Positions 51,600-62,495 of a stretch of DNA of 64,000 nucleotides are shown piece after piece. This DNA is from Ariolimax columbianus (Eukaryota > Mollusca > Gastropoda > Stylommatophora > Arionidae), in contig JAVGWX010000011.1 in assembly GCA_036924085.1 (NCBI GenBank), positions 25,000,739-25,064,738 of the forward strand, in the 5' to 3' direction. Position 1 is the first letter of the stretch; the number at the start of each line of letters is the position of its first letter. The notes beneath the pieces were generated by a model. That model saw nothing but the letters and a program-made list of their open reading frames with translations. It was not told the DNA's origin and made no database searches. The position numbers and the translations under genes were made by a program.

Positions 51600-52380
51600 G
51601 CTGAAAATTAAAGAAAATTGGCTTCAAGAAAACATGCAAGGAGAAAAAGCTGACATATTTCACGCAAAGAGACATAACGGCTTCGAGAGAGTGATAATGG
51701 AGACCATGGTTCCTGAAAGGAGGAAAAGAGGTCGACCCCGACAAAGATGACCTCAGAACATTACGGACAGTCTGTGGATGTCTATGTATGACGAGGGCTG
51801 ACTGGTTTTCGCCCGATCAGGCTGATTCGCTCTAACTCGATCAGGACCGTACAGACAGCCAGTGGATGTCTATGTATGGCGAGGGCTGACTCGCTCTAAC
51901 TCGATCAGGACGGTACGAACAGTCCGTGGATGTCTATGTATGACGAGGGCTGACTCGCTCTATCCCGATCAGGACCGTACGGACAGTGTGTGGATGTCTA
52001 TGTATGACGAGGGCTGACTCGCTCTAACTCGATCAGGACCGTACGGACAGTCTGTGGATGTCTATGTACAACGAGGGCTGACTCGCTCTAACTCGATCAG
52101 GACCGTACAGACAGTCTGTGGATGTCTATGTATGACGAGGGATGACTCGCTCTGACACGATCAGGACATTACGGACAGTCTGTGGGTATCTACGTATAAC
52201 GAGGGCTGACTCGCTCTAACTCGATCAGGACTGTACAGACCGTCAGTGGATGTCTGTGTATGACGAGGGCTGACTCGCTCTAACCCGATCAGGACATAAC
52301 GCGGAGTCTGTGGATGTCTATGTATGACGAGGACTGACTCGCTCTAACCCGAGATGCACATCGAGCTGCTGGGACAGAGA
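51600..52380 (+). pseudogene. RTE-like RT C-terminus expanded as a 64-bp array
   Basis: The plus strand reads FHAKRHNGFERVIMETMVPE and RRKRGRPRQR (51655-51750), then NITDSLWMSMYDEG. The last segment is the start of a 64-bp unit repeated to ~52370. The true C-terminus beyond that motif is not seen. Confidence 0.78.
51757..52372 (+). repeat. 64-bp minisatellite, 9-10 copies, derived from RT codons
   Basis: Units carry GTGGATGTCTATGTATGACG, AGGGCTGACTCGCTCTAAC and CGATCAGGACCGTA at 64-bp spacing (for example TCAGGACCGT at 51841 and TCAGGACGGT at 51905). Confidence 0.95.
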
Positions 52381-53515
52381 CTACGTTCAGGAAAGAAATA
52401 GTCACATGATGACGATCACGACCTGACAATTCCAGAAAGTGGAGTAAATTATAACAGCATTCTAAGCTGTCAAGCATGTAATAAATTTCGCTTTGGATAG
52501 GTTGAGCATGGGGCTATATCAAACATTAAGCCACAAAAACATCACCAAACAAAAACATCACCAAACAAAAACATCACCAAACAAAAACAAACTAAATGAA
52601 AAAGAATACACAGCTCAATTACTCAAGACAAAAGTAAAGCGAGGGACATGAAAAGAAACTTCTAGAAGATTGCAATTAGCAGAGCAAATCGGGTCTTCCT
52701 TGGAAATAAAGTCGGCCAATCCTGTCTCTACCAAAAGATGACCACAGCCTCATGGATAATAAAACAGTTCCTCCCGGTGAATTCAATCAATATCGAAAAG
52801 GCTTTCAGCACAAGATCCAAACTACCTGATGGTCCAAACATTTTGGAAACATGCAATTTGGATGGCATATGGAGGAAGAGCTTCAAGGCAATCCACGTGG
52901 TCGAAATTTGGAAGCCGTCTGTCGAGGGGGCAAAATGCGCTATCCAGAGAATGTTTCTAGCAGTAAAGGAAAGAGTGAATATGTGTAAATAACTGAGCCG
53001 AAAACATGTTTCACCGATTTCTGAATTATCGAACAGTGTTAACCTGTTCAGTTAAAAGAGCTGGAATTTCGGCGTGCAGCGTTTCTTACAATGACACAGA
53101 ACCGATATATCGGCTAGAATTATTACTATACTTATATTTGACAGTTTCTCAACAACGCCTTTCTCGGGATTTGTAAATGCCCTTATACGTCTTATCAGGA
53201 GTTTAACATTTCAAAAATATATGTATCTAGAAGCCCACATATTCCGGAGTGAAAGCGTAAAGTTTTCATTTTGGAGCATATACTCGTATATAATAGCTTT
53301 TCTGCTCTGTTAACTTCCATTACCTCTGTCTCTGGTACCAAAATATTTCGGTTCTGCGAACTTTCTGCAAACTTCTGCGAACTACCGGTTTAAGATATCC
53401 TATAAAAAAATGTTTTAATTTAAAAAAACTGTCATACATTTTTTTCGAGTTGTTTTGAAGGCTGAGAACTACAGGTCGCTTCGCCACTGCTGTCGAAACG
53501 TCGTCTGCCGGCTAT
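52381..53515. other. Mostly unassigned region
   Basis: About 1.1 kb. Contains a short triplicated CATCACCAAACAAAAA block at 52541-52590 and an 84-codon plus-strand frame at 52738-52992 with no recognisable domain. Confidence 0.4.
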
Positions 53516-53517
53516 GT

Positions 53518-53640
53518 TTTGTTTATTTCACCCCCAACAGAAAAACAACATATGCCATACTGAGGATTCGAACCGCTGCCCTCCTTATCGGCAGGCAGGC
53601 CTCGCTATCCTAAGAAAGAAATATACAGGTGCAACCGGAA
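53518..53640 (-). mobile_element. tRNA-like SINE head or tRNA pseudogene
   Basis: Minus strand has TAGGATAGCGAGGCCTGCC (A-box region) and AGCGGTTCGAATCCTCAG (strong B box) at tRNA-like spacing. The 3' side does not close an acceptor stem by eye. Confidence 0.5.
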
Positions 53641-53649
53641 TCCGAGGAC

Positions 53650-53868
53650 ATGTCCCACTGCTACCCAGCCCATAAAGACCTGCAAAGTCAAAACTGACCA
53701 GGGTAAGGCGAGCTGAGCCAGAAGATGTGGGACTGCCGCCCAGTCCTCACGAAAATGTGAATTTAGACCATGCGATGAGACTACAGATCTGCGCGAACAA
53801 ATGCCTGAACGCAGAAGAAGAGTAACAAGAAGGAGAACAAGCTAGCTGACTGATGTACTTCCCTGGAT
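53650..53868 (+). mobile_element. RNase H LINE 3' end
   Basis: Short plus-strand segment ending in GAAGAAGAG/AGAAGGAGAA tail-like sequence at 53812-53838, with text resembling the last codons of I-B. Confidence 0.4.
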
Positions 53869-53869
53869 T

Positions 53870-54800
53870 GCTTCTCCTTCTTCTTCTCCGATCTACTGAT
53901 GATCTACTATGGTTCTTGCCTGGTGAGGTTAACTAGTCTGGTGAGGTTAACTAGTCTGGTGAGGTTAACGTAGGAGACTGCGTTTTAATTCATTGCCGGT
54001 CGCCACGCCGCTTTTTTAGCATTGGCGCTCCCGAGGCCAGAACTACTTTCTTTGGTCTGCACAAGTGGGGCAGTATACATTGTAAAGTAAAGTAAAGTAA
54101 AGTATCCCATAGCATTACTACCGTAGGGGTGTGAGGTGTTAGCGATCTCACATTTCAAAGGCTCGGCTATATGCGGGCGGTAGCCATCTCCTCTCTCTCG
54201 CCGCTTTTACTTCCCGGACTGACCCGGTACCCATTTAAGGCTGGTCGACCCAGGAGCCATTGCGGTCTGAAAAAAACATTACCGCCTCAACTGGGGAATG
54301 AACCCAGAACCACTCAGATGCGAAGCCCTCGCGCTAACCACTGCGCTACGCGGCTCCCAATATGTACAATATACATTTTGTGGAGGTGGGCCTTGAGTCT
54401 GCACTGTTCCGTTTTGAGTCTGAAGATGCTGGAGATACCGTCCAATCTCTGACAATCCTGTTGATACTCTCATTTGATGACTTGTATTCTCTGCACTGGT
54501 CTCTCTGTTTTGTCAAGGATCACTCCGTGAGCGCCTTTGCCTCCCCATAGCTCTGCGGCTGGTGAACCTGCATGCCCAAAAATTATGACTATTGCGAGCT
54601 CATCTGCAATCTCGTTTACAAGGACCCCATAGTGTGCATGAATGCACTGTGAGCCTATATCTCTGGGTTTCTTTTGGACAACAATTCATGATATATTTTA
54701 CTTTATGTGAGAGTGAATATTTTTCGGGGCTTGAGATGGCTTTGAGTCTGTTAGAGTGACTGATTTTCTAGCAGTATAAGTAGAAATGCTCTTATTCATA
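53870..54800 (-). pseudogene. I-B LINE 3' end interrupted by SINE B
   Basis: Minus strand: IFRLKTEQCRLKAHLHKM near 54440-54390 (C-terminal domain), continuing left of the SINE into the 3' UTR shared with 32905-33750, which includes three 18-bp CTGGTGAGGTTAACTAGT units at 53929-53970 and a TTCTTCTTCT tail at 53873-53890. Confidence 0.68.
54075..54358 (-). mobile_element. tRNA-derived SINE family B, copy 3
   Basis: Minus-strand head GGGAGCCGCGTAGCGCAGTG, B box CTGGGTTCATTCCCC, family body and a (TACTT)n tail (GTAAAGTAAAGTAAAGTA on the plus strand at 54083-54103). TATACATT occurs in both flanks but not flush with the element, so the TSD is uncertain. Confidence 0.9.
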
Positions 54801-55135
54801 TTATTTCATATTGTATAGTGTCACTAGTGGGCCGTCTTCAGGATTGAGAATGCTAGTATAAGTTCAATTATGAAGAAAATAATTCATGAAATCCAATGAT
54901 TTTGTCTTATCTCGAACAAGCATGCTTGTCGTTGTGAAGGTAAGACACAAACAGCCCGCACAGATAGAAACAGGGATTGAAAAACAGAATCGAGAACTAC
55001 TTTGTGTGTGTTTAATCCATGACCAGTGTTAAATGTGTATACAAACTACCGAAACAAATGTACCTGTTTTCTGTCAAATCGATTGTCAAGGATATACTTA
55101 GAACATTGACACCCCATGGCATTAGAGGAGCGACT
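54801..55135. other. Unassigned stretch
   Basis: Nothing recognised. Confidence 0.35.
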
Positions 55136-55136
55136 A

Positions 55137-55362
55137 GGAAGAAGAAGAAGAAGTAGTAGTAGTAGTAGGATAAGAAGAACAATAGGAATAAGAGGACGGA
55201 GAAGAAGACGTAGAAGAAAATACGAAAAATAGAAATAAAATGGAAAAGAGGAAGAAGAATAGGGAGGAGAAGAAAAAGAAGAAGAAGAAAAAGAAGAAGA
55301 AGAAGAAGAAGTAGAAGAAGAAGAACAATTACAACAAGATGAAGATGAAGAAGACAAAGAAG
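55137..55362. repeat. (GAA)n/(GTA)n microsatellite tract
   Basis: Purine-rich GAA triplets with GTA and GGA variants. This could be an over-extended tail of a GAA-tailed retroposon, though no body is recognisable on either side. Confidence 0.93.
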
Positions 55363-55903
55363 AAGTAGAGACGTGCTCGCAGTCCAAATCTCAGTCAGGC
55401 CTATCATAGAAATAATGTGTATGTCTCGCTTGAGGAAGCAGCCCTATTTCAACCCCGGATTTATTCAAATGGTTTTCATGGAAAAGTCTTTTTATTTGTT
55501 GTTTTGAAATTATCGCCAATAGAAAAGCGGTGCTGGATATAAGGCAGGTATAACAACTCTAGCTCTCATGGACCAAGGTACGGACCGCCCCATCGCTACA
55601 TCCGGGCCTGAAGTACACTAAACCAACAACATTGTACCACACTCCTGTAAACTCGGGTTTACTGTTTCGACAGGAATCAATACTAGACGTCTGGGTCAAA
55701 TGAAACATACTGATTACGCCCGTAACGTCACGTACAACTGATGGTTCTTGGAAACAGGCTCCGTCACCGAGATCCGGCCAACAAGACAGGGATCGGCAGT
55801 GTAATCCCCATACGAGTGCCCCTGCTGATGAGGCTCGCGTTGCTTTAAAACAAGGAGGACCTCGGTTTACTCTTTCAAGTACGTCTCGGGATGTCAGTGG
55901 AAA
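55363..55903. other. Unassigned stretch
   Basis: No gene. Around 55685-55740 there is weak resemblance to the 97-bp unit (TAGACGTCTGGGTCAAATGA), too faint to call. Confidence 0.3.
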
Positions 55904-55904
55904 A

Positions 55905-56400
55905 CTATCATCATCATCATCAGGTGCCGTGCCGGATGGCGATCATAGACCTCTATACGCTTCTGTCACGTGTGTCGCTTACCAACTCTGATGTTGATTA
56001 TCGCATGTGCCTATTCGCTCTTGCTGCCCAACATCTTCTCTCTCTGCCTTCAGCTGTCCCTCTTTCCTGCTCCTTTCCCATTTTCAAAACTTGCTCCAAA
56101 CCTCTTCTTCTCATAATATATTTGCAAATGACTGACTGTCTTGTTCTGATCTTTTCAATAAGTTGTCTTTCTGTTTGTGCTTCTTCGATTACTGTATTAT
56201 TGGTCTTCCTTGCATGCATGGGACAGGCAGCGTTCTTCTGTAAAACCACACTTCCTTTGTTTCCAACGATTTATTCGGCTGGTTGCTGACTGTCCATGAT
56301 TCACTGCCATATACCAATACTTGTTCCCCGTAACATCCAAAGACAGTCTATCAGTACCAGGGACAATGTTTTGTTTCACAAGATTGCCTTCATGGCCTGG
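55905..56400 (-). pseudogene. RTE-like RT 3' end
   Basis: Minus strand: NNTVIEEAQTERQLIEKIRT (~56207-56148), KYIMRRRGLEQVLKMGKEQE, REKMLGSKSE in an alternate frame, IEVYDRHPARH near 55940, and an ATG-type tail (ATCATCATCATCATCA on the plus strand at 55905-55921). Same C-terminal consensus as 25985 and 31405. Confidence 0.75.
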
Positions 56401-57585
56401 AAGAACTATTTTTGTTAGCTTTTTTCTGCATTTTATTTAATATTTGCATTTTCCATCTATAGTTAACCAAAGAAACGTCACCTGTAGTTGAATTAACTCA
56501 GTTCCATATGTTTCCACTAAAAGAACAACTTTACCGGTAAAGGTAATCTCAAAACACGCAATGTTGTTGGAGATGGAAATTGAAACATGTAACTGATATT
56601 TTGGTCAGTTTTTTATGAAATAGGCTAAAGTGTTCCAGTCGTCGCTGCCTTTCCTACTTTAAAAGTAGACAAGTATTTATTCCCAACTGGGTCGAGTCTA
56701 TCGATAATCCGGGTCGAGCAAAGTAGTTTTGATGTGACAAACGAACGAAGTTCGAGTCTGCTAGAGCTCCCAGCTGTTCAGCTTACTGTACTATAATTAA
56801 AATATTATGAAACACATATTTTCTGAAACCTGACATTCAGTTCAGACACTTCAAATTCTAACGAGATACATCTGAATGAAAGATCTAAAAACGGACATTC
56901 AGTCCAAACAGTTCTAATTCTAACGAGATACATCTGAATGAAAGAACTAAAAAACATAATTCTCACCTTTTGTGTTGTACGTCGATCCTCAGTAAAAATC
57001 ATTTCAATATTCATAATTCGCAGTACCATTTTAATAACGAGTGCAGAAAATCTTTAAATATTTGCATGATTGACGGTTTGTAAAATTGAGGACTTCAGTA
57101 AAAATTTAGACATTATAAGGTCACTGATTCAAATCCGAATTGTAGAGATTTATTTGTTTCAGTTGCATGAAACAATCTTTTCAACGTTTCTAAAATATTA
57201 AAAACAATTTTTTTAATGCAGCATTACTTTCTTCGCATTGTTTAGTCGGTGAATTGTGCAGAACAAAGTCAGTGAGAGTGATACATTAATATTAACAATT
57301 TTAGAAAATTCTAGCATTTTGACTCTTTCTAAACTGTATAACTAAATGAGTTTGGTTGTTAAAAGTTTCTTTAAAGTTTTATGTCAATATAAAATATACT
57401 CTGTTCTGAGTTTTGTTATATTCTAAAATTATTATTCGCTCAAGGAATTCATTTTGGCAGGCGACCAGAGTCTTCTAAAATAAAGAAGAAGATATACACC
57501 TCATTGTTCTAGAATCAGTCTGTCTAGAGTGTGACACGAAGATCAACTATGATAAGTGACATAAGTTATTAAAATCCAAAGAACC
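56401..57585. other. AT-rich unassigned region with a ~62-bp duplication
   Basis: About 1.2 kb, no gene. At about 56833-56953 two ~62-bp tandem units share TTCTAACGAGATACATCTGA and ATGAAAGA. Confidence 0.5.
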
Positions 57586-57589
57586 TCAA

Positions 57590-58115
57590 ATGTTTGCTTT
57601 TCAGTGGATATCCTCACATTGTGGAATCACAGTGAACGAGAGTGATGATGTATTGTCCAAAGCAGGTGTCAATATGGAGCAGCTTGCAGTGTCCTACAGA
57701 CAGGCAGGCGACAATTATCACCCACAATCAGTGCAACTCATAATAGAAAAAAAGACATAGAAGTCAGCAATAGACCTGACCCAATCCACCAGATCCACAG
57801 ATAACAACAAACTACCATCCTTCGCTTTAGAGCAGGCCACTACAGACTAATGGGTCAAATACATCGGCTCAAGATATCGCACACAAGTGACTGCCCATGT
57901 GTAACCAGACTCCTAAACACATCCTACATGACTGCCTAATACCAGAGATATACGATGCCAAACTTGGCCAGACGGAGCCTAGATGACGCAGAAACTTTGG
58001 GGCTGCCAAATTGATCTGGAGACTAAAGTGGGCTTCGTCCTAGCGACAGAGCTACAGATCTAGAATGATCAAAAAGGCTGAACACAGAAGAAGAAGAAGA
58101 AAAAGAAGAAAGCAT
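57590..58115 (+). pseudogene. RNase H LINE C-terminal relic with (GAA)n tail
   Basis: The plus strand reads QWISSHCGITVNESDDVLSK (57600-57665), TTILRFRAGHYRLMGQMHRL and a TSDCPCVTR cysteine motif (~57810-57905), then a GAAGAAGAAGAAAAAGAAGA tail at 58088-58109. The Asp of the GNExAD motif and the H-C of the knuckle are degraded. Confidence 0.75.
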
Positions 58116-58795
58116 CAACTATGACTTCAAACTTCAACCGACACTGCCCAGTTTCCACACTGGTGGGAAAACCCTAAAGCAGGTTAGGGAATTTCCGTAC
58201 ATGGGAAGTGTCTTCACTGACGACGACAGACTGAACAGAGATAGAGAAAATAGAATTGATAAGGCAAATAAGTTGCACTACCAGCTAGCATCGATATTGA
58301 AACATTAAAGTGTTATTCTGTTGACTAAACATACGCTGATAAACACGTTGATCACCCCTACGTTATGTTATCAGTGTGAAACGTAGGCGCCATTACATAT
58401 GCACACATATAAGATCGAGACCTGTGAGAAGCGTAATGTACGAAGTGCAGCAGTGAAGACAATTCTCGACAAAATTGATAACAGCACGCTGAGAAATATG
58501 GCTGGGATTAAATCGGTCGACTATATTGGTACACATAAAGTGATGTGGTTTAGACGTTTGACAAGGATCTTATATGATGCACCTGCAACGAAATCAAACT
58601 ACACGCAGATTTCATGGCCACGATGTCGACAGCGGTGGCGACAGATAGATGGGATCAAAGAAATACTCTTAACAGTTCAACATGTCGGCAGCAAAATCCT
58701 CCCACAAAGCTCAAACCAGAAGTGGACGCATACCTCCTCTCTGTGACAATTCAAGGCAGACGTTTTAGGACAGGAGTAGAAGAAAAAAAGAATGA
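58116..58795 (+). pseudogene. LINE RT palm/thumb relic
   Basis: Plus strand: FPYMGSVFTDDDRLNRDREN, RIDKANKLHYQLASILKH, LLTKHTLINTLITPTLCYQC (58190-58380), then RSAAVKTILDKIDNSTLRN and HKVMWFRRLTRILYDAPATK (58440-58590) and a CRQRWRQIDGIKE end. Same lineage as 15830-17130, in the opposite orientation. It abuts the GAA tail of the preceding LINE. Confidence 0.8.
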
Positions 58796-58929
58796 TCATT
58801 AAAATACGAAAGTCTGTTAAAGTCACTTAACATTCTTTGAGGAAAAGAAATTCACTCTATTACAAAGATGTAATAAAAGGGCTTTGAAGTTGAAGTGATG
58901 GATTATTATAAATACATATGTATACATGA

Positions 58930-59136
58930 TTGTAAAACATAAAAACATATATGTATGTACATACATACACATAAACATACATATATACATACATACATAG
59001 ATACATAGATACATACATACATACATGCATACATACATACATACATACATACATACATACATACATACATACACACACAACATACACACATACATACACA
59101 CATACATACACACATACATACACATACATAGATACA
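58930..59136. repeat. (TACA)n microsatellite
   Basis: About 200 bp of CATA/CACA tetranucleotides beginning directly at the 3' end of inverted SINE C. Confidence 0.96.
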
Positions 59137-59456
59137 AACAAACATTCTTGCTCATCGCAAGCGATGTTGACCACAACATCAGACGGTTTTGTCTAAATAA
59201 TGCGATGTTCGCTGTATTTGGATTATAGTGGGAGGGGGGAATCTGCTGGTCATCAATCTCACTATTATCCCGAGTTACCTTGGATCAGTGGCAAGACTAT
59301 TGGTCGAGGCGACTGGAGGTAACTCGGGATGCAGGAACTCTGGTCTCACCTGCCGTGAGACCAGGGGTTGCTTGAAACTTGCGGGATTCGATCGCCTACC
59401 GTTTCCGTTCATGGCGGTGAGAGGCGAGTGCCTCTTGACTACAACTATCCCCGAAA
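59136..59456 (-). mobile_element. SINE family C, copy 3 (most complete)
   Basis: Minus strand: GATAGTTGTAGTCAAGAGGC (A-box region), GGCGATCGAATCCCGCAAG (B box), CCCTGGTCTCACGGCAGGTG, CAAGGTAACTCGGGATAATA, then CATCGCATTATTTAGACAAA and CCGTCTGATGTTGTGGTC before the (TATG)n tail. This copy defines the empty target into which I-A inserted at 17876. Confidence 0.9.
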
Positions 59457-59592
59457 TACATACATTCATACGTGCATAGATACATGCCCACATACACACA
59501 TCTGCGCACACATGTACGCACACGCATATACATGCATTTACACACACAATACATACATAACGTACACACACAAGCACACACATACACTTAGT
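59457..59592. repeat. (CA)/(CATA) microsatellite
   Basis: Imperfect CACA/CATA tract upstream (5' side) of SINE C on its strand. Confidence 0.85.
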
Positions 59593-60422
59593 CCGTGAAC
59601 GTCTACATCCTTGTTTAGAGAAGGTTTTCCATAAAAAAAACACCAGCCTGTAGGACCAGCTGCTTTACTCCCGGACTGGTTGCAGTCTAAATCCTCAGTT
59701 TCTTATAGCCTGTCTCAAATATCATCCAAACGGATTTTAGGTCTTTCTGAGTAGCTGAATACTTGACTTTGCTTCCCATGACAGCCGGTAAAGCCAATCC
59801 TCGTTAATTATGTCCACATTACCAAACTGGTAAAGTTGGAATTGTTCAACTCGAGTCTCCAGGGTCTGTTTGAAGATTTCGCCATATTGTTTCATCCCAG
59901 ACGTTGTATCCTGTTTATTCTAATTGATTTATGTAATCCTTCCCACAGCCAGGAATCATTTTACGAGCGCAGGTTAGTAACTAGATCATAGTTGGCTAAT
60001 TTAAAAACAAACATAACGAAACGAAATTCGAACTTAAGACCATTAATTATTGTACTTACATAGCAACTTATTTCTCACTATATTTTCCACACACATTGGC
60101 AGACTTATTATATGGGAATTTGTATAAAGTTCCAGTTTTCTGCTTGATTTTCTTTACTATCATTTTCTGAATATTCCTATTTTTCTGAATGGTTATTGAA
60201 TCATCCAACCATTATGCAGTTGCAGCTCGTTAGTTGCGTATTAGAACGTTCTAGATTTTGGATCTTTCGTTGCTGGTCCATACAAGTTTAAAATATTAAT
60301 ATGTGTTGTCTTTACTGTATTGTTAATTCCCCTTATTTCTGCCAAGTTATTGACGGTCACTGGTAACTTGCTGCTTTCTATCAAGTTTCGCATAAGTAGC
60401 AGAACTCTTCCTTTAACTTAAC
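59593..60422. other. Unassigned region
   Basis: About 830 bp with no gene or repeat recognised. Confidence 0.4.
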
Positions 60423-60424
60423 TT

Positions 60425-61175
60425 AACGTCTGTATACTGGTTTAGAAGACTCTGCAGTGTCTCTATACAACCAGTTTCATTTACATTACCCTGCTCTCAA
60501 AGCTATGCGCATCCAATTTAGTCATAAATGCATTAATTGTCCCTGCCTCCACTACCTCCTGTGGCAATACATTCCAAGCATTCACCACTCTCTGAGTAAA
60601 AAAATATTTCCTAATATCTAATCTTGACCTCTCTTTAGTTAATTTGTAGATGTGCTCTCTTGTTCTTGTGGGTGGTTGTATTTTGAAAAACTTGTTATAG
60701 TCTAATGTATCCATTCCTCTGATTATCTTATAAATATGTATTGTCACCTCAAACTCTTCTCTTTTCTAGACACTGTAGTCCGGTCTTTCTTCATAACTGT
60801 ACTTCTGGAATCTCACTTTCAGCTTTGTCGTTTTTTTTAAATTCTTTCCAGCAAGTGTATATTCTTTCTATGATAAGGACTCCACACCTGTACACAGTAC
60901 TCCAGTCTAGCTATAACTAATGCTTTATACAGTTTGACTATCACTTCCTTGCTCCTATGTATATAATTTTTTTTATCATACCTAACATTACATTTGCCTT
61001 TTTTATTGCTACCTGGACTTGCTCACTCACCTTACCTGTATGAACTATCATAACTCCTAGGTCCCTTTCCTTATTTATCTTTATAATATTGTTCTGTAAT
61101 TGTGTTCCAGATTGGATCTACCCATGTGTATGACTTTACATTTATCTACAATAAACTCCATTTCCAGCTTACAGA
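60425..61175 (-). pseudogene. CR1/L2-type LINE, RT C-terminal half and 3' end
   Basis: Longest CR1 copy. Minus strand, 5' to 3': RDLGVMIVHTGKVSEQVQVA then KKANVMLGMIKK (61060-60970), LDWSTVYRCGVLIIERIYTC (~60910-60850), SYEERPDYSV (~60790), HIYKIIRGMDTLDYNKFFKI and TKERSRLDIRKYFFTQRVVN (60747-60590), AWNVLPQEVV, the 3' UTR and a CTTAACTTAACG tail at 60414-60428. Several stops and frame changes. Confidence 0.88.
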
Positions 61176-61244
61176 CTATGCTTGACCCTTCTTTGTGTCT
61201 TCCACGGTCGAGACTGACGACCTGGTATACTCTGACCGCAAATA

Positions 61245-61545
61245 GGTGCTTATTGAGGTAATAATAATAATAATAATACGCTTAGGCGACCAGGGCCCGT
61301 CGCGTCGAATGACCTTGTTCATGACCATGCATGATGGTCGCGCCCCAGGCGGCCTGCGGTTATGTTGGGGAGGTTGCGATCTGTTTTAGCCAGGTGATGT
61401 GATTGTGGCCCCGAGGACGTCTCCAGGATGATCACGGCGTCTTCCCGTTACTCGCCACCACAGCCTGTCGGATCATCTCGTGGGCTAAGACTTCCCGGGA
61501 AAGGCGAGTAACGTGGCAGAAGAGGGAGAGACGAAGGCGATCAAA
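61245..61545 (-). repeat. Dispersed repeat family G with (AAT)n tail
   Basis: (AAT)n at 61257-61278 next to CGCTTAGGCGACCAGGGCCC and TCGAATGACCTTGTTCATGA, the inverse of 22200-22312. The GC-rich part to ~61545 (GTTACTCGCCACCACAGCC) is assigned on continuity only. Confidence 0.6.
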
Positions 61546-61682
61546 TATATGACACATTAATTTTATCTTCATATTGTCGTTTTCATATTGATACTATTTT
61601 TTATTAATGCCCGCTCAACTGTAGTTTAATTAGTGGGACTGACGTTTGGACAAGAGCTTTCAATTATTACCACAGTTCCATT

Positions 61683-61952
61683 TTTTTTTTTTCGTTGTGC
61701 GTTGCATTCGCCTAATTTTTCTCTGTTCTCCCAAGGTGGTGTGCGTTGCACTGCGGTTTTTATTTTGTGACTCTCGGCCGAGTGCATCCGATTTCGGCAT
61801 ACATTTTATGTAAGTTAAGTTAAGTTAAGTAAGGGTCTGCTTCCTCCTGAATTTTGCTAAGTGTTTGCACCCGGCTGGTGCTGTGATGGGGATCAAATCC
61901 AACACCTTTTGGTTGTGAGCCGTGCCACTTAACCACTATTCCACGCTGTCGT
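61683..61952 (-). mobile_element. tRNA-derived SINE family A, copy 4
   Basis: Minus-strand head CAGCGTGGAATAGTGGTTAA, a B box degraded to GGATTTGATCCCC, the usual body, T13 on the left as the A tail. A (AGTTA)n insertion of about 20 bp at 61812-61832 interrupts the body after TTTATGTA. Confidence 0.88.
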
Positions 61953-62495
61953 CCACTCCTCTGTTCCTTGACTCTACAAAACAGAGAAGGGTGACTGCCA
62001 GTAGCATTTGGTTGACCAAATTCGAGGCTAGTTTTCCAGGATTCTCACCATCTGGTCGGACTCCACAAGATGAGTACAACACAGCTTTTTCTCAATTAGT
62101 GACGTCCTCATAAAACGAAAGCAACGTGACACTGGTTCGTTAGGTTTGTGGACCAGTTCATCCGATGTCACAAGGCGTTTCTTTAAAGGTTGCCTTACCT
62201 AACGTTTGACTGTCCCCAGTCTGTCTGCAGAGCAAAATACTTGTATCTCCGCAAATTCTGGTCCACACTCTTTGAGCTCTCCGGCTTTAGAGATCGTGCT
62301 CGTTGCTAATAGCAATAGTTGCCCATTGCAAGTGAAGATAGCGTTAGCATTAGACTTTTGCTGAGAAGTGTGTCCTGATATGTTATAAAGCCAAAACCTG
62401 GCACAGATGTGAGGAGTCGAGTGTAGAGTCGTCGTGTATTTGGCTCTTTTGGGCGGGACGTTTTCTCTTGAGTCTCTGCGGTAGAGTTTGCTCTA
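61953..62495 (-). other. Probable RTE 3' region
   Basis: No frame is conserved. It lies directly downstream, on the minus strand, of the RTE C-terminus ending near 62496; assigned to that element's 3' end by position only. Confidence 0.35.

Noticed and set aside
55012..55407. Minus-strand Leu/Ser/Phe-rich frames resembling membrane segments
   Set aside because: Translation of the (GAA)n tract read as (TTC)n.
58860..59179. Minus-strand Cys/Met/Tyr/Val repeat frames
   Set aside because: Translation of the (TACA)n microsatellite.
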